The notes under the pieces were generated by a model, which did not search any database, was not told the DNA's origin, and saw only the letters and a list, made by a program, of their open reading frames with translations. From Gnetum montanum (Eukaryota; Streptophyta; Gnetopsida; Gnetales; Gnetaceae): a stretch of 64,000 nucleotides of DNA. Location of the stretch: positions 138,212 to 202,211 of the forward strand of contig MNCI01009454.1 in NCBI GenBank assembly GCA_015680685.1, written 5' to 3'. Each line of letters starts with the position of its first letter. Within the stretch, counting starts at the first letter, position 1. Below are positions 34,172-44,486 of the stretch, piece by piece. The translations under genes were made by a program, and so were the position numbers.

Positions 34172-34462
34172 CCATTTCCATGACATGCACATGGTGCTAC
34201 TACTCACATGGAAAAGCCCCAGCTACCTCATGCTACTTAGCTGCATTGTGGATGTTCTATGCAGATAGAAAATGCATTTACATGACTAATTTTAACAAGA
34301 TGTGCAAATAGATCCTTTCATACTAGATGATATAAATGTTGATTACAACATTAACATCTTCAATATGTTGTAGATGATGTATATTTTCAATGAAAATGAT
34401 CTTGTACTTTTGAACTAGGATGCTCTTGAAGATGATGTAGAAGGTGGCCATCTAGATATTCT
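34172..34462. other. Short stretch without recognisable features
   Basis: No frame or repeat stands out. Confidence 0.4.
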
Positions 34463-35430
34463 ATGTCTTCCTTTGCATTGAGAGTTCTACAGATACAAAT
34501 AGAATTAGAAATTATCAAGCAATGGCTTCAACACACTGAGTGTAAGGCCAACTTGATGGTGCAATGGCCTATAGTCACGTTTGCACTTGTAAATAAGTTT
34601 AATACAGAATATCTCTTCAACATGGCATTTCTAATGTTTTTTCTTACCAAGGCCTATGACATTTACAATATCAAGCTAAAACAAATGTTTCTACATCAAT
34701 ATGCACATAATCTTGTACATTATGAGGATGTTAAATTTGGTTCCTATCCTTCATTCAAGTAATAATATAACCTTTAACACTAGAATGAATCTTGTGAGCA
34801 TATATAATTGCATTCATTATCCTTGAGTAACATGTTTATCCAATATCAAAACATGTAGGTATTACATATACAACATGATTATGCCTCATTGGGCTTAGAA
34901 TTCTAATGTATTATTGGTATGATAGAATATATTTAAAGTATTGTTGATGGTGAATGAGCTACAATGTAAGCTATACATAGGCCACTAAAGCCATATAGTG
35001 GATAGATTTATGCAATTTGCAACAATCTTACATGGTACCCACATCTACTAGACTCCATTTTCTTCTTCATGCTAAGTGATGTAGACATGCATTAGCTGGA
35101 GAACCCAAGTAACATATTGCAAGATCCTACAGGATCCTTAAGGTAAAGAAACAAAAGCTTAATTGATTTCCCACATATTGTGGCTAACTTCATACGGTAC
35201 AAGGTATTCTTTGAAATTGTGATGCAATACGAATTCCTCATTGAAGAATATTGGAAGAGATATGAATCATAGTATTGTAATTTGCTACATGAACATGGAT
35301 TCCTATGGTTATGTAACATCTTGAACATGGATAACCTTGATTGAGATGACACTGCTACAATGAAAAGTGCAAAGTGATTCTTCAATAACTTGATCCATGC
35401 ATGAAATTCTAGATTTAATGACATTAGAGA
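34463..35430 (+). pseudogene. Coding-like plus-strand frames of unknown origin
   Basis: A 99-codon frame (34463-34762) contains ELEIIKQWLQHTECKANL and FALVNKFNTEYLF. Downstream pieces in related frames (35080-35420) read NPSNILQDPTGSLR, FPHIVANFIRYKVFFEIV and EFLIEEYWKRYES. The residue mix is protein-like and the pieces are colinear, but I recognise no retroelement domain. A minus-strand frame at 35424-35092 overlaps and is probably a shadow. Confidence 0.3.
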
Positions 35431-35667
35431 GCCTATATAGGTACATGAATAGTTATTATTAAATGTTATTGCATGATTATTTCATTCACAAGTCAATCAT
35501 TTCAACTTTTCCATCCATTCATGTGCACTACCTAGAGAACTAATTAGTGTCATCAATTTGAATTGTGACTATAAAGAGTTGATAAATTGTAGCCAATTTC
35601 ATACCATATGTAGAAGGGACACTTACCTATGAATGATACCTATTAGAGACATTTGCAGGTACTTAAT

Positions 35668-36550
35668 TGATGAGAGTGGTTACTCTAATAATTAGAGTGG
35701 TTATTATTAGAGCGGTTACTCTAATTATTAGAGTGGTTATTATTAAAGCGGTTATTCCTGGGTTACTCCTAGGCCTATAAATACAGTGCCTAGGTGTAGA
35801 ATAGGGAGTAATTCAGAAAAGGGAGTCAAAAAGAAGTCTAGTACCAGTCAAGTAGTGAAACTCTTGTAGTCTATTTAGAATTTAGAGTAGTTTCCAAGTG
35901 CTCATAGCAGGAGCTCAAAGTGTGGATGGATCTTTATTCAAGCATTGTGTACCTAAGCACACCTTGTCTATGGAAATAAAGATGAGCTCTTTGATTCATC
36001 CTTGTAGCACTTGAGATTTGTTTTATTTTCTTATGCATTTATTCTATTTTATTCTATTTTATGCACTTTACATTTCTCTTATTAGCATAGCAATTCATTT
36101 TGATCAATTCAGCAAATCATTAAATTACACTCAGTACGATCACTTCGAGCATGTGTGTAACACTTGGTAACCTAGTAATGATTAGCATTTGGTAATCCCA
36201 GTAGTGTTGCATTGGTTTAGGATGTGTACGACATGTGAGAATGGATACTGGTGTTAGGATTAGTTAAAGCCTAGTTAATTAGTAGTTAAGTTAAATTAGT
36301 CACTTAGTTATCTCTCTTCTCCCTTATTAGCTGCAGGACATAAAAACATAAAAGCTATAAAAATCATATGCCTCAAGCTTACTTAACCATACAATTGTGA
36401 CATACAGGTAAGTTTTTGAAGACAATGATCAACCAACCCATCCTTGTTCCACAAATTCACATAGGCACTTAGTCCTTGGAATTTGACCAGATCATACATG
36501 AAACACTTGTATTTGTATGGTTGAGCATAGGGGTACCTCGTTGCTTATCA
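35668..36550 (+). repeat. Element B 5' LTR
   Basis: U3 opens with alternating copies of agtggtta and the near-palindrome CTCTAAT(A/T)ATTAGAG. TATA box at 35776-35783, hairpin pair at 35930-35938 and 35975-35983, a ttttattcta run at 36040-36062. Ends tgcttatca. Confidence 0.92.
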
Positions 36551-36551
36551 T

Positions 36552-36569
36552 TGGCACCGTTGCCAGCGA
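36552..36569 (+). other. Primer-binding site of element B (tRNA-Asp-like)
   Basis: tggcaccgttgccagcga differs at three positions from the tRNA-Asp complement used by Athila elements and lies one base after the LTR. Confidence 0.85.
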
Positions 36570-36686
36570 CTTAGTTGTTTGTGCACTAATTATAACTTAG
36601 GGAATCATTCACATTGTTGGAACGAACCCTTAGGGTTGGTTGAGAAAATAATAAAAAAGAATATATTGCAGACTAAACAGACAAGT

Positions 36687-39200
36687 ATGTCTCCTTCTTC
36701 GTATGAAAGCACCTCACTGCCTAGGTATGAAATAGGAAATAGTCAGCGGTGTAATACACATGGCGTTGATCTGCTAATCCCTCAACAAGTTTGAGTGGTA
36801 TATATTCATCTCGATGGGTATATACCAGAATTAACCTTTATCCTCCATCAAGATCAACAACTGCATTGGAGAGACTTAGAAGGTAACATAGTGTTACCTC
36901 CCAATCATTCAGTCCCGAGTATGCTTCTTCATGCTCTCACACGAATTGGCATGCTGCACTTATACATAGAATACGTTGTGCAAGATCATGACTTAAGAGA
37001 ATACCATCCCACGAAGGCACAACATCAAAGGGACTTGCAACAAGAAAGACATCATAAGTCTTTGAAGGGTAAGTGGTCCCAGGATACGTCACATGTCTTA
37101 AGTGAAAATAAGGGTGGTGAACCTACCTCAAGCAATCGTCCACACAATGATGTTCTTCTCCTTGACTTTGGCCAAGGGGTTGTGTATCAGGACCTTCATT
37201 CCATTATTCATAACCCAAGTTCTAATACCCACGGGTACAAAGGGTTCAAAAAAGGGACACAATCTCATGATAAAGGTGGACATTCTGATCACAATTACGA
37301 TCAGGGCCGAGACTGCAAAAGAGAAGATAGCAAACATCGTCATGGTGACGGTTCTCCTTCTTCTTCACCTTCATCTTCTCCTTAACCTTCTCCTTCAATA
37401 TCCAAATGTGGTCATAAAGAAAAAGACAATGGGGATAAAGGTAGGCAAAGTGAAAGTCATAGATGAAACAGCCAAGAAAGGGAATGAGGGCACTCTAGAG
37501 TCATGAGGTAGAAGAAGGGAGAGTAAGGAACAACGTAGGCATCATAAACACCATGGACGAGACGATCATGATGAACCCCTACTCACTACTTGAATTATGT
37601 TAAACATAATTGAGGCTATTAGAATTCCAACAAGGCACCAGAAAGATAGTAGGATCAAGAGATTAGATATGAACAATATCCCATGATTTGAAGGGGGATA
37701 CAACGCTGATCCTCAGAATCATTTACAAGCATTCCATGATGCATGTTCCTTATAGAAAATAGAGAACAAATAGCAAAAACTTAAGTTTTTCCCATGGACA
37801 TTAGTTAAAGAAGTGAAAAGCTAGTATCAGTCTTTAGAATTGGAATCCATTTGTAGGTGGAGTACTATGTTAGAACTATTTAATGACAAGTACCAAACAG
37901 ACTCCCAAGTGTCTAACTTGCGAAAGCAAATCCAAGGTTGGAAACAAGGAGGACATGAACCCTTGGATGCTACCATGGGCCGATATTATGCACTATAGCA
38001 CCATTTTCTTTGCCATGGTTATTCGCAAAGGGATCAACTATGCCATCTCATGGATGGGCTTAGGCATGAAATGAGAAGAACCCTTGGGACTTATGCCTAA
38101 GGAAGACTATTTGAGCTTAGGTCCCATCAAAATCAAAGACTATTAGAGCAAGTTGCTAAGGAAGAAGGTGAGCTATGGAAGAGAGAAAGTGCAAAAGAGT
38201 ATAACCTAGATCCTTCCCTTTAGAAGAGGGGAGTAAGATTTTGTGAGGATGAAGAAGAATCACCACTTGAAGAGATGGTGAATAGGAAAACTTTTCCTAT
38301 CCAAAAGATGACATCAGAAATTTCAGCAAAGGTAGACCAAATGTGGGATTCCATAGACAATATATTTCAATATGTTCTTAAAATAGTAGAGGAGTCCAGA
38401 GAGAAAGGTAGTGATCACGAAAAAAGAAAAAAGAGAGAAGCTGAACATGCACATAGCAAGGGTAAGGGCAAAGTTGCCACCATTGAAGAGGTTGTGGATT
38501 CGGAAATAGACAATGATAGTGGATGTGAGATATGTCAATATGACCATCCTAAGGGATGTTGCCATGTAATCTCACATCTATAGGAGTCTGGGGTGCATGC
38601 ACTCAACCCATGATTAAACAAAAGGAAAACACCCCAAAGGTTACCTTATCCTCAAGGTAACCCAAGGCACTTCCACCAATCCTTAACATATTATCCCAGT
38701 GGAACTCCACCACAACTGATTGAGCAATATCAACAGTGGTAGCACCCACAATCATGGGGAATGCCACCACCAAGGCAACAATATCCTTACTGGAAACTTG
38801 ACCCATATGGGTATTACGTGCATCAACCAATCTCCCCACATGACTCTACTGGTCACATCACTCCTCAACCCTACTACCAAGCCTATGAGTATTATGGGAC
38901 TCCCTCTTCTAAGGATAATATTCTGCAAGCATATCATCCTTCTCATCCGGCTGCATCTCTTCCACTAATAGCTCCACTACCACCTGCTCCAGCTATGTAG
39001 GGTGAAATCCCTACCCAGCCACAGCAACGTAGTGCCACAAGGGCTATTAACTCTCAACCTACTATTGGTTCCAACAACCACATGAAGAAAATATCTTTCT
39101 TTAGAACCAAAAAATCAACCAAGCCCTTACAATCATAAACAGTTGATTCCTTAGACGCCTTAGTATTAATCAAAACTTCAGAGCCTCCTTCAACTCAACC
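36687..39200 (+). pseudogene. Element B gag remnant
   Basis: It probably starts at the ATG at 36687 (MSPSSYES). An in-frame TGA at 36792 is followed by 196 open codons containing VVYIHLDGYIPELTFILHQD and LEGNIVLPPNH, shared with A and C, and a His/Asp/Ser-rich linker. After a frame change, the capsid-like part has LDMNNIP, FEGGYNADPQ and RWSTMLELFNDKYQ (37660-37900). A clean 102-codon stretch (38275-38580) is charged, probably coiled-coil, and ends in the knuckle CEICQYDHPKGC (38524-38559). A Gln/Pro/Tyr-rich tail follows to 39000. From about 37600 onward gag and pol share one frame. Confidence 0.88.
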
Positions 39201-39720
39201 ACCACACTCAATGCATACAGTCATGCTAATACATGTCATCATCGATTGGTTCAAAGCTATCCATCTTCCTAGGAAATTATTTGATCCTAGGAGTCCTCTG
39301 ATATACTTACAAATCACTAGAAATGCACCATGCAAGGATCTTTTGGATTTAGGTTCTGATGCTAACTTGATTTCTCAAGAAATGTACAAGGCCTTGAACT
39401 TGCCTCCATTGAAAAAGAGCAATATCCATTTAGAGTTGGCCGACCAGTCCATCCCTATCCCATTGGAACTAGTGGAAGATATTGTTACCACTGGTTGTAG
39501 GCCGTCATACCTACCTAACTTCCTAGTGATTTAGGTGAACAAGGGTAAGGGGGACTTCCCAATCATAATGAGAAGAGCATGGCTAAGCACCATAGATGCA
39601 CACCTAGGAATCCGTGATCTTTTCCTAGAAATATCAAAGGAAAATACATTTGGAAAGATTGAGAAGAAGAAAGTTCCGTGCATCACATATAGTGACACAG
39701 GGTGTAATTGCGTGTAGAGA
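39201..39720 (+). pseudogene. Element B aspartic protease remnant
   Basis: CKDLLDLGSDANLISQEM gives the active site in the D-L-G form typical of Athila proteases. NLPPLKKSNIHLELADQSIP, LVEDIVTTGC and SYLPNFLVI follow, then (after a TAG at 39532) DFPIIMRRAWLS, the place of the usual ILGRPFL block. Two open stretches of 107 and 60 codons make this the best preserved protease of the three related elements. Confidence 0.88.
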
Positions 39721-39959
39721 TCATGGTTTGTGCAAAGTTTAACATTGCTTGCATGTAATCAGTGTGCACAAGTGATTAACACACAAAGATGCTTGTATGT
39801 AGTAGCCACACAACAAGAAGGCACCCATTGGCTGATAGCTAATCAAGAAAGTAGTTCNCAAGAAGGCACCCATTGGCTGATAGCTAATCAAGAAAGTAGT
39901 TCACTCATATGCATGGAATCAACTAGGGTTTTGACTTGTGCTTACATCGATAGTATAAA
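39721..39959 (+). other. Protease-polymerase linker with an assembly join
   Basis: A lone N at 39858 separates two identical 44-base copies (39814-39857 and 39859-39902). In A the corresponding linker has no such duplication, so this is most likely an assembly artefact. Confidence 0.8.
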
Positions 39960-41030
39960 TGCATTAGAGTAAGTCCACCACCAACTTCCAAGTTTTAACC
40001 TTGAAAATGTCAACTGGGGGAAGTTGGAAATCCTTGAGAAATTTAAGTAGGAGCCCCTCAAGCTAAAAACATTACCCACTGATATGGAATACACATTCCT
40101 TAAAAATGGAAAACTGGTAATTATCAACGCTAAGCTTGCTCCTCAATAGAAAGAAGAATTGCTAAAGGTAATCAATAGATGGTCAAAATCCTTCGCTTGG
40201 TCATATCCTGAATTAACCGAAATAGATCCTAGGATATGCCAACATAAGATTTACATTGACCCCTCCATGAAGCCTCTAAGATAACCATAGAGACATTTGA
40301 ACCCAAGGCTAAAGCAAGTAGTCAAGGAAGAAATCAAATAGCTTCTCAAGGCTGGGTTCATATACCCCATTGCTGATAGCGAATGGGTTAGCCCCTTAGT
40401 TATTGTGCCTAAAAAGGGAGGCAAATGGAGGGTGTGCATAGATTTCAGGCTACTGAATATGGCAATATTCAAAGATCACTTTTTGTTGTCATTTGTTGAC
40501 CAAGTCTTAGACACCATTGCAGGGAATCACTACTATAGTTTTCTAGATGGATATAGTGGATATAATCAAATAAAAATAGCCCTAGAAGACCAAGCCAAGA
40601 CTACGTTCACCAATCCTTGAAGAATGTTTGCATACAAACAGATGCCGTTAGGCTTGTGCAATGCCCATGCAACATTTCAACAACTAGTTCTAAGCATCTT
40701 CCAACATCAAATAGGAAATGGTGTAGAAGTATTTATGGATGATTTCTCCACCTATGGAGAAAACTTTGATCAAGCCTTGGATTGGTTAGAGAAAGTGTTA
40801 AAAAGATGTGTAGAAACCAATTTGAGGCTCAACTGGTAGAAAAGCCATTTGATGGTTCAAGAGGGCATAGTACCAGGGCATAAAATCTCACACACAGGGA
40901 TAGAGGTAGAGCCTGAGAAAATCAAAGTTATCCAAGGAATTACCCGTTAACTGGAAACTGTCAAAGATATTTGGTCATTCCTTGGACATACTAGCTACTA
41001 TAGGAGATTTATTAAGAACTTTTCAAAGGT
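39960..41030 (+). pseudogene. Element B reverse transcriptase, mostly in one frame
   Basis: The blocks appear in order: NGKLVIINAKLAPQ, IDPRICQHKIYIDPS, LLKAGFIYPIADSEW, VSPLVIVPKKGGKWRVCIDF, NHYYSFLDGYSGYNQIKI, FAYKQMPLGLCNAHATFQ, the catalytic EVFMDDFSTYG, and SFLGHTSYYRRF. FMDD and the upstream VCIDF Asp are intact. Stops are scattered TAG, TGA and TAA codons, several where A or C have Gln or Trp. Similarity to A stops at about 41030, within the connection to RNase H. Confidence 0.92.
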
Positions 41031-41481
41031 TTCCCTCAACCTTAACCTTGATCTAGCCCATAAATAACAGTTAGTAACCTTTAACTTACTAGATGAAAAC
41101 CAATTAGCTTCCCTATCATTTAACAAATTGCACAAGGCCTTCAATAAACAACGTCATGACCTAAGAATTAGAAAAGTTAAATATCAGCCAAGAGATAAGG
41201 TTCTCTACTGGAATCTCACACATGTGCCACAACGTACTAAATTTTAAACACTGTGGGAAGGACCTTATATTATTTACACAACTTTTCATTTAGGGGAAAT
41301 GAAAATATACAAACCTGAGAGCCCGAACAAGAAACTGTTGGTCAACATGCAACAAACCAAACCTTTCCATGAGCTTAGGACAACTAGTACACATGCTACC
41401 TTTGTTGATGGACAACCTTGCTCACTATTTCAGATCTCCTCCATCCAACTCAGTTGTGGGGAAGATGGCCACCTATACTAA
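41031..41481 (+). pseudogene. Element B integrase C-terminal tail fused after deletion
   Basis: Directly after the polymerase, LNLDLAHK resumes the region that lies beyond the integrase core in A. DLRIRKVKYQPRDKVLYW, WEGPYIIY and PNKKLLVNMQQTKPF match A's tail. The frame equals that of the polymerase and gag, so the deletion of about 1.5 kb (A-equivalent 9720-11215) preserved phase. Stop at 41479-41481. Confidence 0.85.
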
Positions 41482-42015
41482 CCATTTTAGGCCCTCAATT
41501 CTTTTTGAATTTTTTTTTTTACACATTTTTTGTTTTACATGTTCTTTCAACTTTTCTTATTTTTATTTTACATCATCGTTCATATTTTTACTATTTCTTT
41601 ATTTTCTTGATTACTTTTATTCGTCATTCAATAAGTGCTCATGATGGTGGATTGAATTATATCATATTTATTGTTAATGTTTGATTTTTACCTTTGAATT
41701 ATGACACTGATATTAAGGTATGGTTCTTTTGGTAAAATAGGCAATGAGTCCATGTCATTCACTCATCCATACAACTCTATGGTCTCCTTTGGCTTGGAAC
41801 TATACAGTCCCTTTTTTCTAAGTAAACTTTTAATGAATTGGTGGCTAGGTAGTTTTCAAACCAAGGAAAGACTCGAAGGATGAAAAGGGTATGACGTCAA
41901 GGGGATTCGATGCATTTGTGCTGGCCATTCTCTTGGGTGCTTGGATGCTTTTTCTTGGGTTTTTTGCCATTCTGACATTGTTCAAAAATCAGGAATCTGA
42001 GTGAATAAAAATAAG

Positions 42016-42170
42016 TATTTGCATGGTGTGGTTCTTACATAAAAAAAAAGTGAGAATTCAAAGCACACCCCTTAGACAAAATAGATGAAAAAAAAATGCA
42101 TGGGTCTTTGCATAGTGTGGTTCCCATTAAAAAAACAACATGGGAATTCAAAGCACACCCCTTAGACCAA
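42016..42170 (+). repeat. Duplicated hairpin module with A-rich loop
   Basis: Two adjacent copies of gcat(g/a)(g/t)tgtggtt(c), a short arm, an A-rich loop, a complementary arm ending gaattc, then aaagcacaccccttagac. Element A has one copy at 12301-12395. Confidence 0.75.
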
Positions 42171-42634
42171 ATAAAAGGGCTATAAGCACTAGTTATGAAA
42201 CTAGAAAGACATGTTACCCATACCTGAAGGCTCCCTCTAACTAAGGTCCTTTCTTGCTTCCTACTTCTCCATCTCACTCTCTTTGGAATGGTGGTAAATT
42301 TTTGTGGAAGCATTCTTGTACTTTAGGTGGATGGATTGATCAAGTGTGTTGATGCGAGGTTACTAGATGTGGCTTGTTTTAGTCTATATTTGGATTGAGT
42401 TTTACTCAGTCACATTAACCATGAAATACACAAGGGACTTTACACAACCTTGTTTTTGGGATTCCATTCCATTCTCTCCTCTCCATCTTTCTTTCCATTT
42501 TTCCACCTCATTGCCGATTTTATTATTAGTCTGTTCTAGGTTGATGTATTGTTTTACTTTGGTGAATTATTGTGGATAAGTTTTTAACTCTTACTTCCAA
42601 ATGACATTCCTAGAGCCTAAGGACTCTTTGGTTT

Positions 42635-42700
42635 NNNNNNNNNNNNNNNNNNNNNNNNNNNNNNNNNNNNNNNNNNNNNNNNNNNNNNNNNNNNNNNNNN
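42635..42700. other. Assembly gap, 66 Ns
   Basis: A run of 66 Ns in the 3' region of element B. Confidence 1.
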
Positions 42701-43134
42701 TTTGTGGGGTTTTTAGGGCATAAAGGGCATGAGCCTACTTTGGGGAGGACCCACTGGCATTCCTTTTTGGTACAATTGTTAACTTCTTTCCCTTAAACAT
42801 TTCCTGCAATTAATCATTTCTTTTTTCATCCCCCATCCATGACATCCATTTTATTGGCATTGTCATTGTTATTTTTTCCCCTCTTTCTTATTCCTCATAT
42901 TTTTTCATCTTATAGCTACCAAAGGTTCACTCTTAGTCGTGGGGGCCCTAGCACAAATTTTTTAATTTTCTCCATTTTACTATTCACCTAACCCCTACAC
43001 CTTGGGTAGTCACTTGTGATAAATCTCTGAACTAGTTTCTACCATAACCACAACTCAACCAATGCGCTTCATATCAAGGAAAGGTATGAATAGCATTATG
43101 GTTTATCTATCCTTGCACATTTGTGACTGTGTTA

Positions 43135-43330
43135 TGTCTGCAGATGCTAATCATACAAACAATGGACTGGGCTTGGAGGAAGCACTCAAGATGGACNGAT
43201 CATACAAACAATGGACTGGGCTTGGAGGAAGCACTCAAGATGGACCAAAAATAGAGCATTTACAAAAGGATCAAGTCTGGTGGCATGGCTATGGATAAAA
43301 AACAGAAGGCGCAATCTTAGCATTGGCAAC
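43135..43330 (+). pseudogene. Third frame of element B downstream of pol, broken
   Basis: An ATG at 43143 follows gtctgcag, matching the place of the third frame in A. It reads for about 18 codons before a lone N (43197) flanked by two 47-base copies (43150-43196 and 43199-43245). The artefact hides the true frame. There is no clear sequence match to the A counterpart. Confidence 0.3.
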
Positions 43331-43570
43331 AACACGCTTCATTTTCTTTCTCTCTCTTTCTCTATAAGTTGCCAAATAAAGGCTTAGATGTAATTTATGT
43401 ATGAGTGTTTACCACAATGGTTATGAATACTAATGTTGTAATATGCTTATTGATTAGTTCATTGGGCATGTTGAGTCTGTCATCCCATTCCACCATCATT
43501 TTTCAATTAGTTAATAATCCCATACCTTCCCAATATTTTGTAAGGAACTTGAGGACGAGTTTTTATTCAG

Positions 43571-43581
43571 TCATGGGGGTA
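43571..43581 (+). other. Polypurine tract of element B
   Basis: tcatgggggta directly precedes the TGATGA start of the 3' LTR, as in A. Confidence 0.75.
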
Positions 43582-44481
43582 TGATGAAAGTGGTTACTTT
43601 AATAATTAGAGTGGTTATTATTAGAGTAGTTACTCTAATTATTAGAGTGGTTATTATTACAGTGGTTATTCTCGGGTTACTCCTGGGCCTATAAATACAG
43701 TGCCTAGGCACACAATAGCGAGTAAGTCAGAAGAGGGAGTAAAAAAAAGTCTAGTAGTAGTCAAGTAGTGAAACTCTTGTAGTCTATTTAGAAGATAGAG
43801 TAGTTTCCAAGTGCCAGCAAGAGGTCGAAGTATGGATGGATCTTTATTTGAGCATTGTGTACCTAAGCATACCTTGTCTATGGCAATAAAGATGATATCT
43901 TTAATTCACCCTTGTAGCACTTGAGATTTGTTTTCTTACACATTTATTTTATTTTATTTTCTTATGCATTTATTTTATTTTATTTTATTTTATGCACTTT
44001 ATGTGGCTATTATTAACATAGCAATTCATTTTGATCAATTCGGAAAATCATTAAATTACACTTAGTACCATCACTTCAAGCATGTGTATAACACTTGGTA
44101 ACCCAGTAATGATTAGCGTTTGGTAATCCTAGTAGTGTTGCACTGGTTCAAGATGTGTACGGCAAGTGAGAATGGATACTGGTGTTAAGATTAGTTAAAG
44201 CCTAGTTAATTAGTAGTTAAGTTAAATTAGTCACTTAGTTATCTCTCTCCTCCCTTATTAGCAGTAGGACATAAAAACATAAAAGCTATAAAAATCATAT
44301 GCCTCAAGCTTACTTAACCATACAATCGTGACATACATGTAAGTTTGGGAAGACAACGATCAACCAACCTGTCCTTGTTCCACAAAGGTGCATAGGCACT
44401 TAGTCCTTGGAATTTGACCAAATTGTGTGTGAAATGCTTGTATTCATATGGTTGAGCGTAGGGGTACCTCACCACTCATCA
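43582..44481 (+). repeat. Element B 3' LTR
   Basis: It is colinear with the 5' LTR; TATA box at 43690-43697. A ttttatttta run at 43940-43995 is longer than in the 5' copy, so this microsatellite changed after insertion. It ends cactcatca. Confidence 0.92.
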
Positions 44482-44486
44482 TTAAC

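Larger units (their letters stand above)
41482..43130 (+). other. Element B 3' non-coding region
   Basis: A T-rich tract (41505-41640) follows pol as in A and G. The hairpin module lies at 42016-42170. An N run interrupts at 42635-42700. Text near 41740-41860 (gtccatgtcatt, aactctatggt, cttttaatgaattggtgg) aligns with A near 12030-12140, so the region is conserved between elements though it encodes nothing evident. Confidence 0.7.
35668..44481 (+). mobile_element. Element B: Athila-like retrotransposon lacking RNase H and integrase core
   Basis: LTRs of 883 and 900 bp start TGATGA and end in (c/t)atca. Flanking pentamers ttaat (35663-35667) and ttaac (44482-44486) are a target duplication with one change. 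The PBS, gag, protease, reverse transcriptase and 3' region match A. About 1.5 kb covering RNase H and most of integrase is deleted, with the downstream tail kept in frame. Four differences in the first 60 LTR bases mark it as younger than A. Confidence 0.92.

Noticed and set aside
37102-37506. 134-codon plus-strand frame in element B
   Set aside because: It overlaps the 196-codon gag frame in another phase and has no match to the gag blocks of A and C.
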